A stretch of 64,000 nt of DNA from Clostridium saccharoperbutylacetonicum N1-4(HMT) (GCF_000340885.1 NC_020291.1:1301001-1365000); one strand, 5' to 3'; counted from the stretch's first letter, positions 39,074-49,517 are shown. The notes: generated from the sequence alone by a model not told the origin. Numbers and translations: made by a program.

Positions 39074-40123
39074 ATGAAAACATACTTAGTTACAGGCGGA
39101 GCAGGATTTATAGGTTCAAATTTTATTTTATATATGCTAAATAAATATGAAAATATTAAAATAATCAATTTAGATAAATTGACTTATGCAGGTAATTTAG
39201 AAAATCTTAAGTCAATTGAAAATGATGAAAGATATACATTTGTTAAAGTAGATGTTTGTAATAAAGAATTAGTTTCAAGCCTTTTTAAAGCTAATGATAT
39301 AAATTATGTTGTTCACTTTGCAGCAGAATCACATGTTGATAGAAGTATAAAGGAACCAGAAATATTCGCTGAGACCAATGTACTTGGAACAGTTAATATG
39401 CTTAACTGTGCAAAAGATGCATGGGAAACAAAAGATGGATTTAAAGAAGGAGTTAAATTCCTTCATGTATCAACAGATGAAGTTTATGGATCGTTAGGTG
39501 CAGAAGGATTCTTTAGAGAAACAACTCCATTAGATCCTCATAGCCCATATTCATCAAGCAAAGCTGGATCAGATTTTATGGTTAAGGCTTATGCTGATAC
39601 TTATAAAATGCCAGTTAATATAACAAGATGTTCAAATAATTATGGACCATTTCAATTTCCAGAAAAGTTAATTCCATTATTAATAAATAACTGCCTTCAA
39701 CATAAAGATTTACCAGTGTATGGTGATGGTATGAATATAAGAGATTGGTTATTTGTAGAAGATCATGCAAAGGCAATTGATATGGTTATTAATGGTGGCA
39801 GACTTGGAGAAGTTTATAATGTTGGTGGACACAATGAAAGAACTAATATACAAATAGTAAAAACAGTCATATCTTATATAAATGAAAATGTAGATAAAGC
39901 AGTAAGTGAAAATTTAATTAAATATGTTGACGATAGAAAAGGACATGATAGAAGATACGGAATAGCTCCAGATAAGATAAAAGAAGAATTAGGGTGGTAT
40001 CCTGAAACTACATTTGAAGTTGGAATAAAGAAGGCTATAAAGTGGTATTTAGATAATCAAGAGTGGATGAAGAATGTTACATCTGGAGATTATGAAAAGT
40101 ATTATGAGAAGATGTATAAGTAA
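39074..40123 (+). CDS. rfbB: dTDP-glucose 4,6-dehydratase, copy 1
   Basis: A 349-residue RmlB: VTGGAGFIGSNFI, HFAAESHVDRSI, STDEVYGSLG, YSSSKAGSD and RCSNNYGPFQFPEKLIPL. All catalytic regions are present. Order rfbA-C-D-B in one direction suggests a single transcript. Copy 2 is at 61357. Confidence 0.95.
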   Translation: MKTYLVTGGAGFIGSNFILYMLNKYENIKIINLDKLTYAGNLENLKSIENDERYTFVKVDVCNKELVSSLFKANDINYVVHFAAESHVDRSIKEPEIFAETNVLGTVNMLNCAKDAWETKDGFKEGVKFLHVSTDEVYGSLGAEGFFRETTPLDPHSPYSSSKAGSDFMVKAYADTYKMPVNITRCSNNYGPFQFPEKLIPLLINNCLQHKDLPVYGDGMNIRDWLFVEDHAKAIDMVINGGRLGEVYNVGGHNERTNIQIVKTVISYINENVDKAVSENLIKYVDDRKGHDRRYGIAPDKIKEELGWYPETTFEVGIKKAIKWYLDNQEWMKNVTSGDYEKYYEKMYK

Positions 40124-40428
40124 TATTAAATTAATGAATTGATTAAATGTGTATGTACAATAGGATAGAATTTCTAAAAATCACACTAAAGCGATTGTTG
40201 CATTAAAATGATAATTAGGAAATATGATGGTAAATTAATAAAAGCAAGAATGCAATAATATCATTGTATTTACAATTAGGATATTGGAGTAGAAAAATGA
40301 ATGATTTTACAATAGCTAAATTTAAGATTTACTTTATGAAGTTAAGATTTATAATCGGGTTTTAACACTTATAGATGTAGCGTACGATTTAATATAAACC
40401 TAAAATTATAAGATAGTGAGGTAATTGA
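40124..40428. other. 305-bp gap without a supported gene
   Basis: AT-rich DNA between rfbB and the Wzy-like gene. A 22-codon frame at about 40297-40365, after TTGGAGTAG, is the only thing resembling a gene and is too short to call. No clear terminator was found, so transcription may run through. Confidence 0.4.
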
Positions 40429-41775
40429 GTGAAAAAGAAATTAAGCATATTAATAATCAGTATTTTGGTAGCATTCATATCAATATTCTTTAAAGTAAAA
40501 TCATTATTTATTTTACCAGGAATGATATATATAGTTTATTGTTTTAAAAATCCTAAAAGATGTTTTTGGATAACATACTTTATTGCATTATTATTTCCTA
40601 TTGGACTTAGTAATAATCTGAATCTTTCAATCACGATTGTTATTTGTATGGTAGTAATATTATATTTTGTTATATTAATACATAGTAGCAATTTTAGAAT
40701 ATTTAAATTAAATAATTTTGTAAATAGTACTTTTTTTCTATTATCTATATTATATTGTATATATTTTTTTGTTGGATTAAGTAAAGGGTATAGTGCAAGT
40801 GTTGATTTCAAAATATATGCTATGCAGATTATGTTATTTTATTGTACATATAAAGTAATTAATGAGAAAGATGATATATATAAACTTATGAACATGACTG
40901 TATATGCTATGTTTGGGAATGCTGCAATTGGGGTTAGTATATATTTAACTAAAAACTTAAGCATTTGGAATTTACAAGGTACTTCTGGAAGATTCGGTTA
41001 TAATGCACAAACATTATTTATAATAACATTAAGTTATATGTTTTTTTTGTTTTATAATAGAAAGTATTTAATCAGCAAATCAATATTAATATGTTCTTGT
41101 TTTTTATCGATTATATTGATAATTTTATCTCAAAATCGAACCAATCCAGTTTTAATACTTATTAATTTTATTTTAATAATACTAATTAGCTTTACAAATA
41201 AAATTTCTTTGAAAAAATTAATAAGAAAAATGGGACTATTTATATTTATTGCAATTGTTGTAGCTTATGGAGCTAATAATATTATTAATAGCAATAGTGA
41301 CTTTATAAATAGATATAAACAGGTATCTTCATCAAATAATGATGATAATTTAAAAACAAGAATGCTTACATTTGACTATTATTTAGATTTAATAGAAGAA
41401 AAACCTCTTGGAAATGGATTTGGAATACATATGCCATTTGTTGATGCTCAAGGAAATTTTCAAATAGAAGAGTCACTTAATACAGATAATGCATATATAA
41501 ATATTGCCTATAAATCTGGAATCATAGGTTTAATTTTATATATGATTTTAATTTGTTCTCCTTTGGTAAAAATGGCAGTTAACTATAGATTAAGTAAGGA
41601 TAAGCTATATCTATCAATGAGTACATCTTATTTTATGTTATTAATAGGTGGGAGTATGTTCACAAGTCAAATAATACATTCATATGCTGTGTCTACTTTT
41701 ATGTGGGTATTTATCTCGTATATAAATTTATATACAGATGAAAAACTTGAATTATATAACAAAGAAAATAAATAG
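40429..41775 (+). CDS. Wzy-like O-antigen polymerase/ligase family protein, module B
   Basis: A 448-residue protein with about 11 membrane helices and an extracytoplasmic loop (about 290-370) containing GNGFGIHMPF, similar in placement to the GSGFGTF loop of the module A polymerase. The GTG start follows GAGG. The polymerase call rests on topology and cluster position. Confidence 0.8.
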   Translation: MKKKLSILIISILVAFISIFFKVKSLFILPGMIYIVYCFKNPKRCFWITYFIALLFPIGLSNNLNLSITIVICMVVILYFVILIHSSNFRIFKLNNFVNSTFFLLSILYCIYFFVGLSKGYSASVDFKIYAMQIMLFYCTYKVINEKDDIYKLMNMTVYAMFGNAAIGVSIYLTKNLSIWNLQGTSGRFGYNAQTLFIITLSYMFFLFYNRKYLISKSILICSCFLSIILIILSQNRTNPVLILINFILIILISFTNKISLKKLIRKMGLFIFIAIVVAYGANNIINSNSDFINRYKQVSSSNNDDNLKTRMLTFDYYLDLIEEKPLGNGFGIHMPFVDAQGNFQIEESLNTDNAYINIAYKSGIIGLILYMILICSPLVKMAVNYRLSKDKLYLSMSTSYFMLLIGGSMFTSQIIHSYAVSTFMWVFISYINLYTDEKLELYNKENK

Positions 41776-41804
41776 TTAAAATAATAGAATGCAGAGGAGA
41801 AAAT

Positions 41805-42992
41805 ATGAAAATTTGTTTTTTAACAGATACTATTTTTAATTTGGGTGGTATACAAAGAGTTTTATCTGTATTAACTAATGAATTAGTTAATACTTATGAT
41901 GTAACTATAATATGCACAAATGGAACATACAAAGTAAATAGAGAATTATATAAGTTAGATAAAAAAGTACAAGTTATAATTAACGAAGAATTATGTAAGA
42001 GAAAGCTTTTCACAAAAATATATTCAAAAGTATTAAGAACGTTAATTATGAAAATAGAATTTTTAAATAAAAAGAAATTTATAGGTTTGTTAACACAAGC
42101 ATTTTATCCTACTGATATTCAAAATAACTTTATAAATTTTTTTAATTCTAAAGATTATGATGTAATTATAGGAAATCAAGGGTATTGCAGTATGTTATTA
42201 GGAATTATAGGAAATAAAATAAATGCAAAGACAATTGGATGGCAGCATAATTCGTATGATGCATATTTTAATTCACCATATAAATATAATTGGAAACAAG
42301 ATGAACTTTTCAAAGTATATATAAAAAAATTAGATAAATATATAGTGTTAACTGATGACGATAAAAAACTTATAGATAAGAATTTTATGATAAATAGTAA
42401 TAGAATATATAATCCTCTTAGTTTTACTTCTGATAAAAAATCAAACTGTGAAGAAAAAAATATTGTATGTGTAGGAAGGCTAATACAAGAACAAAAGGGA
42501 TTAGATTTGCTTATAAAGGCATTTCATAAGGTTTCTTCAATTCATAAGGATTGGATATTATATATAGTTGGAGATGGAGCAGATAAAGATAAATTAAATG
42601 AATTAATTAGCGATTTAAATTTAGAAAATAAAATTAAGATACAACCCTCTACAAATAATATTGAAGAATATTATTTAAATTCATCTATTCTTGTATCTTC
42701 ATCCAGATGGGAAGGATTTGGTTTAGTTATAACAGAAGCAATGGAATGTGGATTACCAGTTATAGCATTCGCTAATTCTGGACCAAAAGAAATAATAAAT
42801 AAACCCGATGAAAATGGAATTTTAGTTCCATGTGAAGATATTGATGCATTAGCAGAAAATATTATACATTTAATTGAAAATGAAGAGAAAAGAAAAAGAA
42901 TAGCAAAAGGATCTATAGTTAGAGCGCAAGACTTTTCTATAAGTAAAATATCCGGCGAGTGGACTAAAATAATACAATCTTTAAGGGCGTAA
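41805..42992 (+). CDS. Glycosyltransferase family 4
   Basis: A 395-residue GT-B protein: N-terminal LGGIQRVLSVLTNEL, NIVCVGRLIQEQKGLDLLI at the start of the donor domain and EX7E region EGFGLVITEAMECGLPVIAF. GAGGAG precedes the ATG. It lies between polymerase and flippase genes of module B. Confidence 0.89.
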   Translation: MKICFLTDTIFNLGGIQRVLSVLTNELVNTYDVTIICTNGTYKVNRELYKLDKKVQVIINEELCKRKLFTKIYSKVLRTLIMKIEFLNKKKFIGLLTQAFYPTDIQNNFINFFNSKDYDVIIGNQGYCSMLLGIIGNKINAKTIGWQHNSYDAYFNSPYKYNWKQDELFKVYIKKLDKYIVLTDDDKKLIDKNFMINSNRIYNPLSFTSDKKSNCEEKNIVCVGRLIQEQKGLDLLIKAFHKVSSIHKDWILYIVGDGADKDKLNELISDLNLENKIKIQPSTNNIEEYYLNSSILVSSSRWEGFGLVITEAMECGLPVIAFANSGPKEIINKPDENGILVPCEDIDALAENIIHLIENEEKRKRIAKGSIVRAQDFSISKISGEWTKIIQSLRA

Positions 42993-43122
42993 TTTTTACA
43001 ACTACATAGTTCAATGAAATTATTAAATATTGTATTAGTATTATGATCAAGAATATGAATGACAAATATAAAACCAACATTATGCAAAGAAAATTTAAGA
43101 ATATACAATGTAGGAGGATGAA

Positions 43123-44550
43123 GTGAGTAATAAATCAAAGTTAAAAAATGGAATAATGATAACTTTTATAGCAAAATATAGTAATGTAATTACCCAATTA
43201 ATAATAAATTCAATATTAGCTAGATTATTAATGCCAGAAGAATTTGGTGTAATTGCAATAATAACTGTATTTATATCATTTTTTAATATTTTAGGTGATA
43301 TGGGGATTGGACCAGCCATAATACAGAATAAATCATTAGATGATAAAGAAATATCAGATATATTTAAGTTTTCAGTAATGGGAGCATTAGTTATTGCAAT
43401 TGGATTTTATTTCTTTTCGTATTTTATTGCATTTTTTTATACAAATAGAATTTACATAAAATTAGGATTTCTATTATCATTTTCGGTATTTTTCTTTATA
43501 TGTAATATAGTACCGAATGCATTAATATATAAAAAACAAAATTTTAAATTAGTAGGAATAATTAATGTTTGTGCTAATATAGGTGTGGGAATTATTACTA
43601 TAACACTTGCATTAAATGGTTGGTCATATTATTCATTGATATTTGATTCAATTTCAAAAAGTTTATTTATTTTTATATTTTCTTTTACATTTTCTAAAAT
43701 TAAAATTAAAAAAGGATATTCTTATAATGCTGTTAAAAAGATAAGAAATTATTCTAGCTATCAATTCTTATTTAATTTCATTAATTATTTCACTAGAAAT
43801 TTAGATAATATATTAATAGGAAAGTTTTTAGGATCATCTACATTAGGGTACTATGATAAATCTTATAAACTTATGTTATATCCAGTACAAAACTTAACAA
43901 ATGTAATAACACCAGTATTGCATCCAGTGCTGTCAGAATATCAAGACCAAATTGACGTTATTTATGATACATATATAGAAGTAGTTAAAGTTCTTGCATA
44001 TATAGGCATCTTTGTATCGGTATATTGTTTTTTTTCATCAAAAGAAATTATACGTATAATGTATGGAACTAACTGGGACAAGTCTATACCTGCTTTTAGA
44101 ATATTATCATTATCTATAGTAATACAAATGGTTTTATCTAGTATTGGATCAATATTTCAATCGACAGGATATGTAAATAAATTATTTTCTACTGGTTTAG
44201 TGTCTGCATGTTTTACTATAACAGCAATAGCAATTGGAGTTATGAGTAAAAGCTTGGAAGTATTAGCAATGGGAATAGTAATTTCTTTTGCATTTAATTT
44301 TATACAGTGCTTTTATGTGTTAATGAAACACGTTTTTAATAAGAAATTTAGTGAATTTTTGCTAAATATAAAAAATGTATTAATAATAGGTTTTATAATG
44401 GTATGTGGTTATTTATTAACATCAAAAATATCTATAGACAATGTATTGATTAGTGCAATAGTAAAATTAGTAATAGGTATTATAACTTATTTAATTGGCT
44501 TAATTATAACTAAAGAATATAAATTATTAAAAAGCATTATTATTAAATAA
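43123..44550 (+). CDS. Wzx-type lipopolysaccharide/oligosaccharide flippase, module B
   Basis: A 475-residue protein with about 12-14 helices. The N-terminus (MITFIAKYSNVITQLIINSI, then PEEFGVIAIITVFISFFNIL) is characteristic of the WzxC/PF13440 group, distinct from the module A flippase. GTG 43123 follows AGGAGG; the ATG five bases earlier ends after two codons. Confidence 0.88.
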   Translation: MSNKSKLKNGIMITFIAKYSNVITQLIINSILARLLMPEEFGVIAIITVFISFFNILGDMGIGPAIIQNKSLDDKEISDIFKFSVMGALVIAIGFYFFSYFIAFFYTNRIYIKLGFLLSFSVFFFICNIVPNALIYKKQNFKLVGIINVCANIGVGIITITLALNGWSYYSLIFDSISKSLFIFIFSFTFSKIKIKKGYSYNAVKKIRNYSSYQFLFNFINYFTRNLDNILIGKFLGSSTLGYYDKSYKLMLYPVQNLTNVITPVLHPVLSEYQDQIDVIYDTYIEVVKVLAYIGIFVSVYCFFSSKEIIRIMYGTNWDKSIPAFRILSLSIVIQMVLSSIGSIFQSTGYVNKLFSTGLVSACFTITAIAIGVMSKSLEVLAMGIVISFAFNFIQCFYVLMKHVFNKKFSEFLLNIKNVLIIGFIMVCGYLLTSKISIDNVLISAIVKLVIGIITYLIGLIITKEYKLLKSIIIK

Positions 44551-44590
44551 GTAAATTATAATAAAAAATAATTATGGGGGTGTGATTGTT

Positions 44591-45640
44591 TTGAAACAAA
44601 ATATGAAAAGAATCGAATGGATTGATTTTGTGAAATTTGTGGCGATTTTTTATATGGTTTGGGCGCATTATGGTGCACCACGAATAATATATTGGTACGT
44701 ACAATCATTTCATATGCCTTTATTTTTCTTTGTTTCTGGATATTTGTTTAATAATAGTAATTGCAGTTTTAAAAAGTATACCGTTAAAAAAGTCAAGTCC
44801 TTAATTATTCCATATTTGCTATTTGGATTAATCAATTATGTCTTTTGGATTATACTTGTAAGAATTAACTTATTTAAAACAAATGATAACTTATTTGATC
44901 CAATAAAATATTTATTAACTATAAATACAACTACGCATTTACCTATAGCAAATGCTCTATGGTTTTTAACTTGCTTATTTATAGTTGAGATTATTTTCTT
45001 TATTTTAGTAAAACATATTAAAGATAACAATATAACTTTATCTATGGTATTAATTTTATTTTCATTAATTGGATATTTTTATCCACTAATAACTAACATT
45101 AGATTGTATTGGGGTATAGATGTTGCATGTACAGCTATAGTTTTTTATGGATTCGGATATTTATTTAAAAAGAATAAAAATAAAAATATTATCAATTGTT
45201 TTTACAAACCTAAAATTTATACTATAATACTATTATTTGTAATCAGTATAACTTTTGAGTTACTGAATGGACATGTTGCTCTAATGATAATAACATATAA
45301 TAACTATTTCTATTATTATATATCAGCATTTGCTTCTATATTTATGTATATGATGATATCGATATATTTATATAATATTAGATTTATTAGTAACTTAAAA
45401 GTATATAAAATTTTTTTATATATTGGGAAAAATACAATTTCAATTTTGGCTTTTAATCAATTACTAATAGTAGTATTATTTAAAATTACTAAAACAATCC
45501 CAATAAATATAAATGTTAAAGAAATAATAAATTCAACACTTATTATTGTAGTTTTAATACCAATATCATATTTTTTAAATAAGTATTGTCCTATTATTGT
45601 TGGTAAAAGTAAAGTGAATAATAATAAATTAAGACAATAG
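44591..45640 (+). CDS. Membrane acyltransferase family 3, first of two
   Basis: About 349 residues, ten helices, PF01757 type. RIEWIDFVKFVAIFYMVWAH contains the conserved His, and SFHMPLFFFVSGYLF follows. TTG 44591 has GGGGGT at good spacing; GTG 44582 and ATG 44603 are alternatives. It probably O-acetylates or succinylates sugars on the outer face. Confidence 0.86.
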   Translation: MKQNMKRIEWIDFVKFVAIFYMVWAHYGAPRIIYWYVQSFHMPLFFFVSGYLFNNSNCSFKKYTVKKVKSLIIPYLLFGLINYVFWIILVRINLFKTNDNLFDPIKYLLTINTTTHLPIANALWFLTCLFIVEIIFFILVKHIKDNNITLSMVLILFSLIGYFYPLITNIRLYWGIDVACTAIVFYGFGYLFKKNKNKNIINCFYKPKIYTIILLFVISITFELLNGHVALMIITYNNYFYYYISAFASIFMYMMISIYLYNIRFISNLKVYKIFLYIGKNTISILAFNQLLIVVLFKITKTIPININVKEIINSTLIIVVLIPISYFLNKYCPIIVGKSKVNNNKLRQ

Positions 45641-45674
45641 ATTAAAAAATATGTATTGTAAGGGGCGGAATAAA

Positions 45675-46694
45675 ATGTCGAAAGAGATAAGCGAAAGATC
45701 TAAAACTATTGACGTTATGAAATTCATATTAATAATTCTCGTAGTAATAGGTCATTATCCTAATATTAATACAAATATACAAAGAATAATTTTTTGGTTT
45801 CATATGCCATTATTCTTTACTATAAGTGGTTATTTATTTAAAGGAGACTACAAGAAATTATGGATGAGAAAAACTATAATAAAATATATTATACCATATT
45901 TTTCATATTTTATTTTAATATCTTTATTGCAAAGGAATATATTACTAGATAATGTAATAAAATTTTTATATGGTGGCAGAATGTATTCAGGGACATATTG
46001 GTTTATACCATGTATGTTAATAACAATACTTGCTTTTTATTTCTTTAATAAAGAATTTTCAAAAAGAACAATAATAATTATTGTTATAGTTTTCTATTTA
46101 CTAGCTCATTTAGAATCTATTTTCTTTCTACCTTATACTGAAAATTATTTAGACTGGAATGTCATATATAAAATACCATTAAATGTAGATGTATGCTTAA
46201 TGTCTATAGTATATTTTGCTATGGGATTTTATTTTAAGAGTACTATAAATAAAATTATTAATAAAAATAATGTTATTTTATATTTAATAGTATTTTTAAT
46301 ATGCTTAATTTTTATTGTTTTAAATTTAAAAGGTATATTATCTTATACTTTAAATATGAAATTAGGGCATTATTATAATTTTATTTTAGATATATTAATA
46401 CCAGGTATATTCGGAATATGGATACTTATGACTAGCACATTTATTAGCAAAATTAATATTAATTTAATTAATGTGATAGGAATAAATACATTACCAATAA
46501 TGTATTTTCATATACCGATCAATGGATTGATTCAAAATAAAATTGAATATGGAATTATAGGATACATATTAGTTGGAGTAGTACCAACATTGATATTTGC
46601 TTATATTTGTTCTAAAAATAGATATTTAGAATTTTTATTTAAAGGAAAAATAACCAATCGGGTACTTATGTCGAAGACAAATATAGTAAATTAG
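45675..46694 (+). CDS. Membrane acyltransferase family 3, second of two
   Basis: A 339-residue paralogue of the preceding gene. TIDVMKFILIILVVIGHYP and FWFHMPLFFTISGYLF show the same family motifs. ATG 45675 has AAGGGGCGG in front; a frame from 45651 is less likely. Two adjacent acyltransferases suggest acylation at two positions or with two acyl groups. Confidence 0.86.
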   Translation: MSKEISERSKTIDVMKFILIILVVIGHYPNINTNIQRIIFWFHMPLFFTISGYLFKGDYKKLWMRKTIIKYIIPYFSYFILISLLQRNILLDNVIKFLYGGRMYSGTYWFIPCMLITILAFYFFNKEFSKRTIIIIVIVFYLLAHLESIFFLPYTENYLDWNVIYKIPLNVDVCLMSIVYFAMGFYFKSTINKIINKNNVILYLIVFLICLIFIVLNLKGILSYTLNMKLGHYYNFILDILIPGIFGIWILMTSTFISKININLINVIGINTLPIMYFHIPINGLIQNKIEYGIIGYILVGVVPTLIFAYICSKNRYLEFLFKGKITNRVLMSKTNIVN

Positions 46695-46790
46695 AATATA
46701 TGATAAATCAATGATTTAGTAGCTTACTTTTAACTAGTAAGATTAATAAATATACGTAATTTATATTAGAGAATATGGGAGTGAAATATT

Positions 46791-47666
46791 ATGAATAAGA
46801 AAATAAGAAAAGCAATAATTCCAGCAGCAGGTCTAGGAACAAGATTTTTACCTGCAACTAAGGCTCAACCAAAGGAGATGCTTCCTATAGTTGATAAGCC
46901 TACTATTCAATACATTATAGAGGAAGCTGTTGCTTCTGGGATTGAGGAAATTCTTATTGTTACTGGTAGGAATAAGAAGTGTATTGAGGATCATTTTGAT
47001 AAGTCTGTTGAACTTGAGATGGAACTTACAAAGAATTGTAAGGATGAATTATTGAAATTGGTTAAGGGAATTTCAGATATGGTTGATATTCATTACATAA
47101 GACAAAAAGAGCCTAGAGGACTAGGGCATGCTATTTATTGTGCTAAGAGTTTTGTTGGTAATGAACCTTTTGCAATTCTTCTTGGTGATGATATTGTTTA
47201 TACTAATGAATCTCAAAGACCTTGTTTAAAGCAACTTATTGATTGCTATGATGAGTATAATACAAGCATCCTTGGTGTTCAAAGTGTTGATCCAGAAGAT
47301 GTATCTAAGTATGGTATTGTTGATGGAATAGAAATAGAGGATAGATTATGTAAGGTTAAAGGATTAGTTGAGAAGCCAAGTAAAGAAGATGCACCTTCTA
47401 ATACCGCAATACTGGGTAGATATATAGTAACTCCTAGGATATTTGAGATATTACAGAAGACTAAACCAGGTAAGGGAAATGAAATTCAACTTACAGATGC
47501 ATTGTTAGAACTTATTAAAAGTGAAGCTATGTATGCTTATAATTTTGAAGGTAAGAGATATGATGTTGGTGATAAATTAGGATTTTTAGAGGCAACAATA
47601 GAATATGCATTAAGAAAACCTGAAATTAAGGATGAATTTATAGAATATTTAAGAAGTATAATATAA
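46791..47666 (+). CDS. galU: UTP-glucose-1-phosphate uridylyltransferase
   Basis: A 291-residue GalU: AIIPAAGLGTRFLPATKAQP nucleotide loop, EMLPIVDKPTIQYI, LGDDIVY, GRYIVTPRIFEIL and YDVGDKLGFLEA. It supplies UDP-glucose for ugd and for glucosyl transfer. A decayed second copy is found at 50138-50583, on both sides of dyad-box promoter 3. Confidence 0.95.
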   Translation: MNKKIRKAIIPAAGLGTRFLPATKAQPKEMLPIVDKPTIQYIIEEAVASGIEEILIVTGRNKKCIEDHFDKSVELEMELTKNCKDELLKLVKGISDMVDIHYIRQKEPRGLGHAIYCAKSFVGNEPFAILLGDDIVYTNESQRPCLKQLIDCYDEYNTSILGVQSVDPEDVSKYGIVDGIEIEDRLCKVKGLVEKPSKEDAPSNTAILGRYIVTPRIFEILQKTKPGKGNEIQLTDALLELIKSEAMYAYNFEGKRYDVGDKLGFLEATIEYALRKPEIKDEFIEYLRSII

Positions 47667-47686
47667 TAAAAACTTCTCTAAATGTA

Positions 47687-47714
47687 GCTATGGAGTCACA
47701 AGTTCCTCCATAGC
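47687..47714 (+). other. Hairpin after galU
   Basis: GCTATGGAG pairs with CTCCATAGC around a 10-base loop. It has no T tail and may stabilise the mRNA end or act with the terminator that follows. Confidence 0.5.
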
Positions 47715-47733
47715 ACTCCAACCGACTGTACAT

Positions 47734-47779
47734 AAAAAAGATTTTTATTGATTTACTATATCAATAAAAATCTTTTTTT
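47734..47779. terminator. Terminator between galU and the glycosidase gene
   Basis: AAAAAAGATTTTTATTGA pairs perfectly with TCAATAAAAATCTTTTTT, giving an A-stem-T structure that could work in both directions. Confidence 0.85.
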
Positions 47780-47836
47780 CTTTATATAATAAATTAAGCA
47801 TATATATTAATAAGCTTAAGTAAAGGAATGATAGAT

Positions 47837-48913
47837 ATGAATATATTTAAAAGAGTTATTCTAGCTATACTAACAATTTTAATAAGTTTTACTCAAACAG
47901 GAAGTGTTAAAACACAGATGTCAGATATTTCGGGTACAAGATTAAGTATAGCTAGAAACTATCTAAAGTATAAAACTGTATCAACAACAGTTTGGGGTAA
48001 TGGAGGAACTCATATACCAACTGTTGGTGTATACAATCACCTAGCTTTTCAAGGAGCAGATAATACTCTTGTAGTAATGATAAATATTAAAGGAGATACA
48101 GATGCTAATCCTGTTATGTTTCCAGATAAGATAGTTAATCAAGCTCTTGCAAATGCTACTACTGCAAATGTGAAAACCACAATGATAAGCCTTCATTTAG
48201 GTACTAATTATTCAGATGGTTATGGTAGAAAAGCCTATCATCCTGATGTAGCTACATTCTTTCGAAATTGGAAAACTATATGCCTACATTATGCTCAATT
48301 GTGTACTGATAATGATATTCCTATATTATGTATTGGTTGTGAACAGGTTCAGCAGACAGTTGATGCAAATTATAATTACTGGGCAGATGTTGTTTCAGTA
48401 ATACGAAGTCAATATCCAAATCTTTTATTGACTTATGCAGCACATGGTAATGAATATAAAGTAGATACTCCTTTGAAATTTTGGGAGTTACTTGATTTTC
48501 TAGGGTTTAATATGTACTTTCATTATACTAATAAACTAGTTAGCCAAAATCCAACTTTAGATGAAATAATACAAGCTTATTATGCTCCTATTTTTAAAGG
48601 AAAGTCTACAATGGATTTAATAAATATGCATGCAAATACTTTTAATAAGAAAATTTTTATAACAGAAACAGGATTAATGCCTAAGGATACGGGGCTAGCT
48701 AAGGTATATGATCCTACGAATGCAAATGGTGTTACAACTTATGATGGTACTGCCTTAGCAATTAAAGCAGTATGTGATGGTCTATGTCAAAATGTCAATG
48801 TATTAGGATTCTCATGGTGGCATGTAAGTCCCCCATTTGATTATTTTAACGATACTGAAGTAACAAGTGCAGAACAGACTATGCATGATTATTTAAAAGG
48901 AGGTTTAATATAA
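47837..48913 (+). CDS. Secreted TIM-barrel glycosidase-like protein (GH113-like)
   Basis: About 358 residues. An N-terminal hydrophobic segment (RVILAILTILISFTQTGS) looks like a signal peptide or anchor. The middle and C-terminus resemble clan-A TIM barrels: CIGCEQVQQTV in the acid/base position, LGFNMYFHYT, and FITETGLMP with the nucleophile-type Glu, closest in pattern to GH113-like proteins. Substrate is unknown; location next to galU and EPS genes suggests trimming or release of the polymer. ATG 47837 is nine bases after AAAGGA. Confidence 0.65.
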   Translation: MNIFKRVILAILTILISFTQTGSVKTQMSDISGTRLSIARNYLKYKTVSTTVWGNGGTHIPTVGVYNHLAFQGADNTLVVMINIKGDTDANPVMFPDKIVNQALANATTANVKTTMISLHLGTNYSDGYGRKAYHPDVATFFRNWKTICLHYAQLCTDNDIPILCIGCEQVQQTVDANYNYWADVVSVIRSQYPNLLLTYAAHGNEYKVDTPLKFWELLDFLGFNMYFHYTNKLVSQNPTLDEIIQAYYAPIFKGKSTMDLINMHANTFNKKIFITETGLMPKDTGLAKVYDPTNANGVTTYDGTALAIKAVCDGLCQNVNVLGFSWWHVSPPFDYFNDTEVTSAEQTMHDYLKGGLI

Positions 48914-49030
48914 TATGAGCCAACATGGTGTAAACTTAATTTGGGAATAGTATATGTTCCTAAAATATCGCTACAATAATATTTTTCTAGTATATTAAAA
49001 ATTAGACTAAGTAATTAAATATTTATAAGA

Positions 49031-49059
49031 TTGACATAATAAAGAAATAGAAATATAAT
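49031..49059 (+). promoter_or_regulatory. Consensus sigma-A promoter
   Basis: TTGACA (49031-49036), 17 bases, TATAAT (49054-49059): an exact consensus promoter, the best in the window, in front of the small membrane protein gene at 49091. Confidence 0.85.
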
Positions 49060-49090
49060 TAAACAAATTATATGGATAGAGGTTATTATA

Positions 49091-49234
49091 ATGATTAAAA
49101 TTCTAATTACATTAATAGTGGCTATAACAATACTCTTTGTACTAGCTTTATGCAAAACTGCCAAAAGAGCAGACAAAAATGCTCAGATTATATTAAAAAA
49201 ACATAAATCTAACATAAAGAGATCAGAACTTTGA
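49091..49234 (+). CDS. Small single-helix membrane protein
   Basis: A 47-residue product: a hydrophobic helix (residues 3-20, ILITLIVAITILFVLAL) then a basic tail rich in Lys. It has an exact consensus promoter 32 bases upstream, AGAGG before the ATG and a strong terminator downstream, so it is very likely a real, separately expressed gene. I do not recognise the family. Its place between galU/glycosidase and an IS element gives no function. Confidence 0.7.
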   Translation: MIKILITLIVAITILFVLALCKTAKRADKNAQIILKKHKSNIKRSEL

Positions 49235-49342
49235 AATAAAATGTAATAATAAGAGTACAAGTAGAAATTCTGTTCTTTTTGTTTTAGGAATGTTTTCTTT
49301 ATATGTAAAATATACCAGAATGAAACAGAAATCAGTAAATAC

Positions 49343-49382
49343 AAGCACTGCACTAAATTAATTTTTAATGCAGTGCTTTTTG
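49343..49382 (+). terminator. Rho-independent terminator
   Basis: AAGCACTGCA pairs perfectly with TGCAGTGCTT, followed by TTTGTTGT. It closes the small membrane protein transcript. Confidence 0.85.
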
Positions 49383-49452
49383 TTGTATTGTGAATACCAC
49401 CTGCTATGCGGGTGGTTCTAAAGAGCTTTCAGCGGTGAGTAGAAAATAAAAA

Positions 49453-49508
49453 ACCTCCATTGTAAAATTATAGTAGGTTTGCCCACCAATACTATAAAAC
49501 AAGGAGGT
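49453..49508 (+). promoter_or_regulatory. Ribosome-site-sequestering hairpin of the IS200-type tnpA
   Basis: ACCTCC, TTGT and TTATAGTA on the left pair with TACTATAA, ACAA and GGAGGT on the right. The Shine-Dalgarno GGAGG (49503-49507) is thus buried in the outer stem. This matches the known strategy of IS200-type elements to keep transposase translation low. Confidence 0.75.
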
Positions 49509-49517
49509 GTGTCCGCA

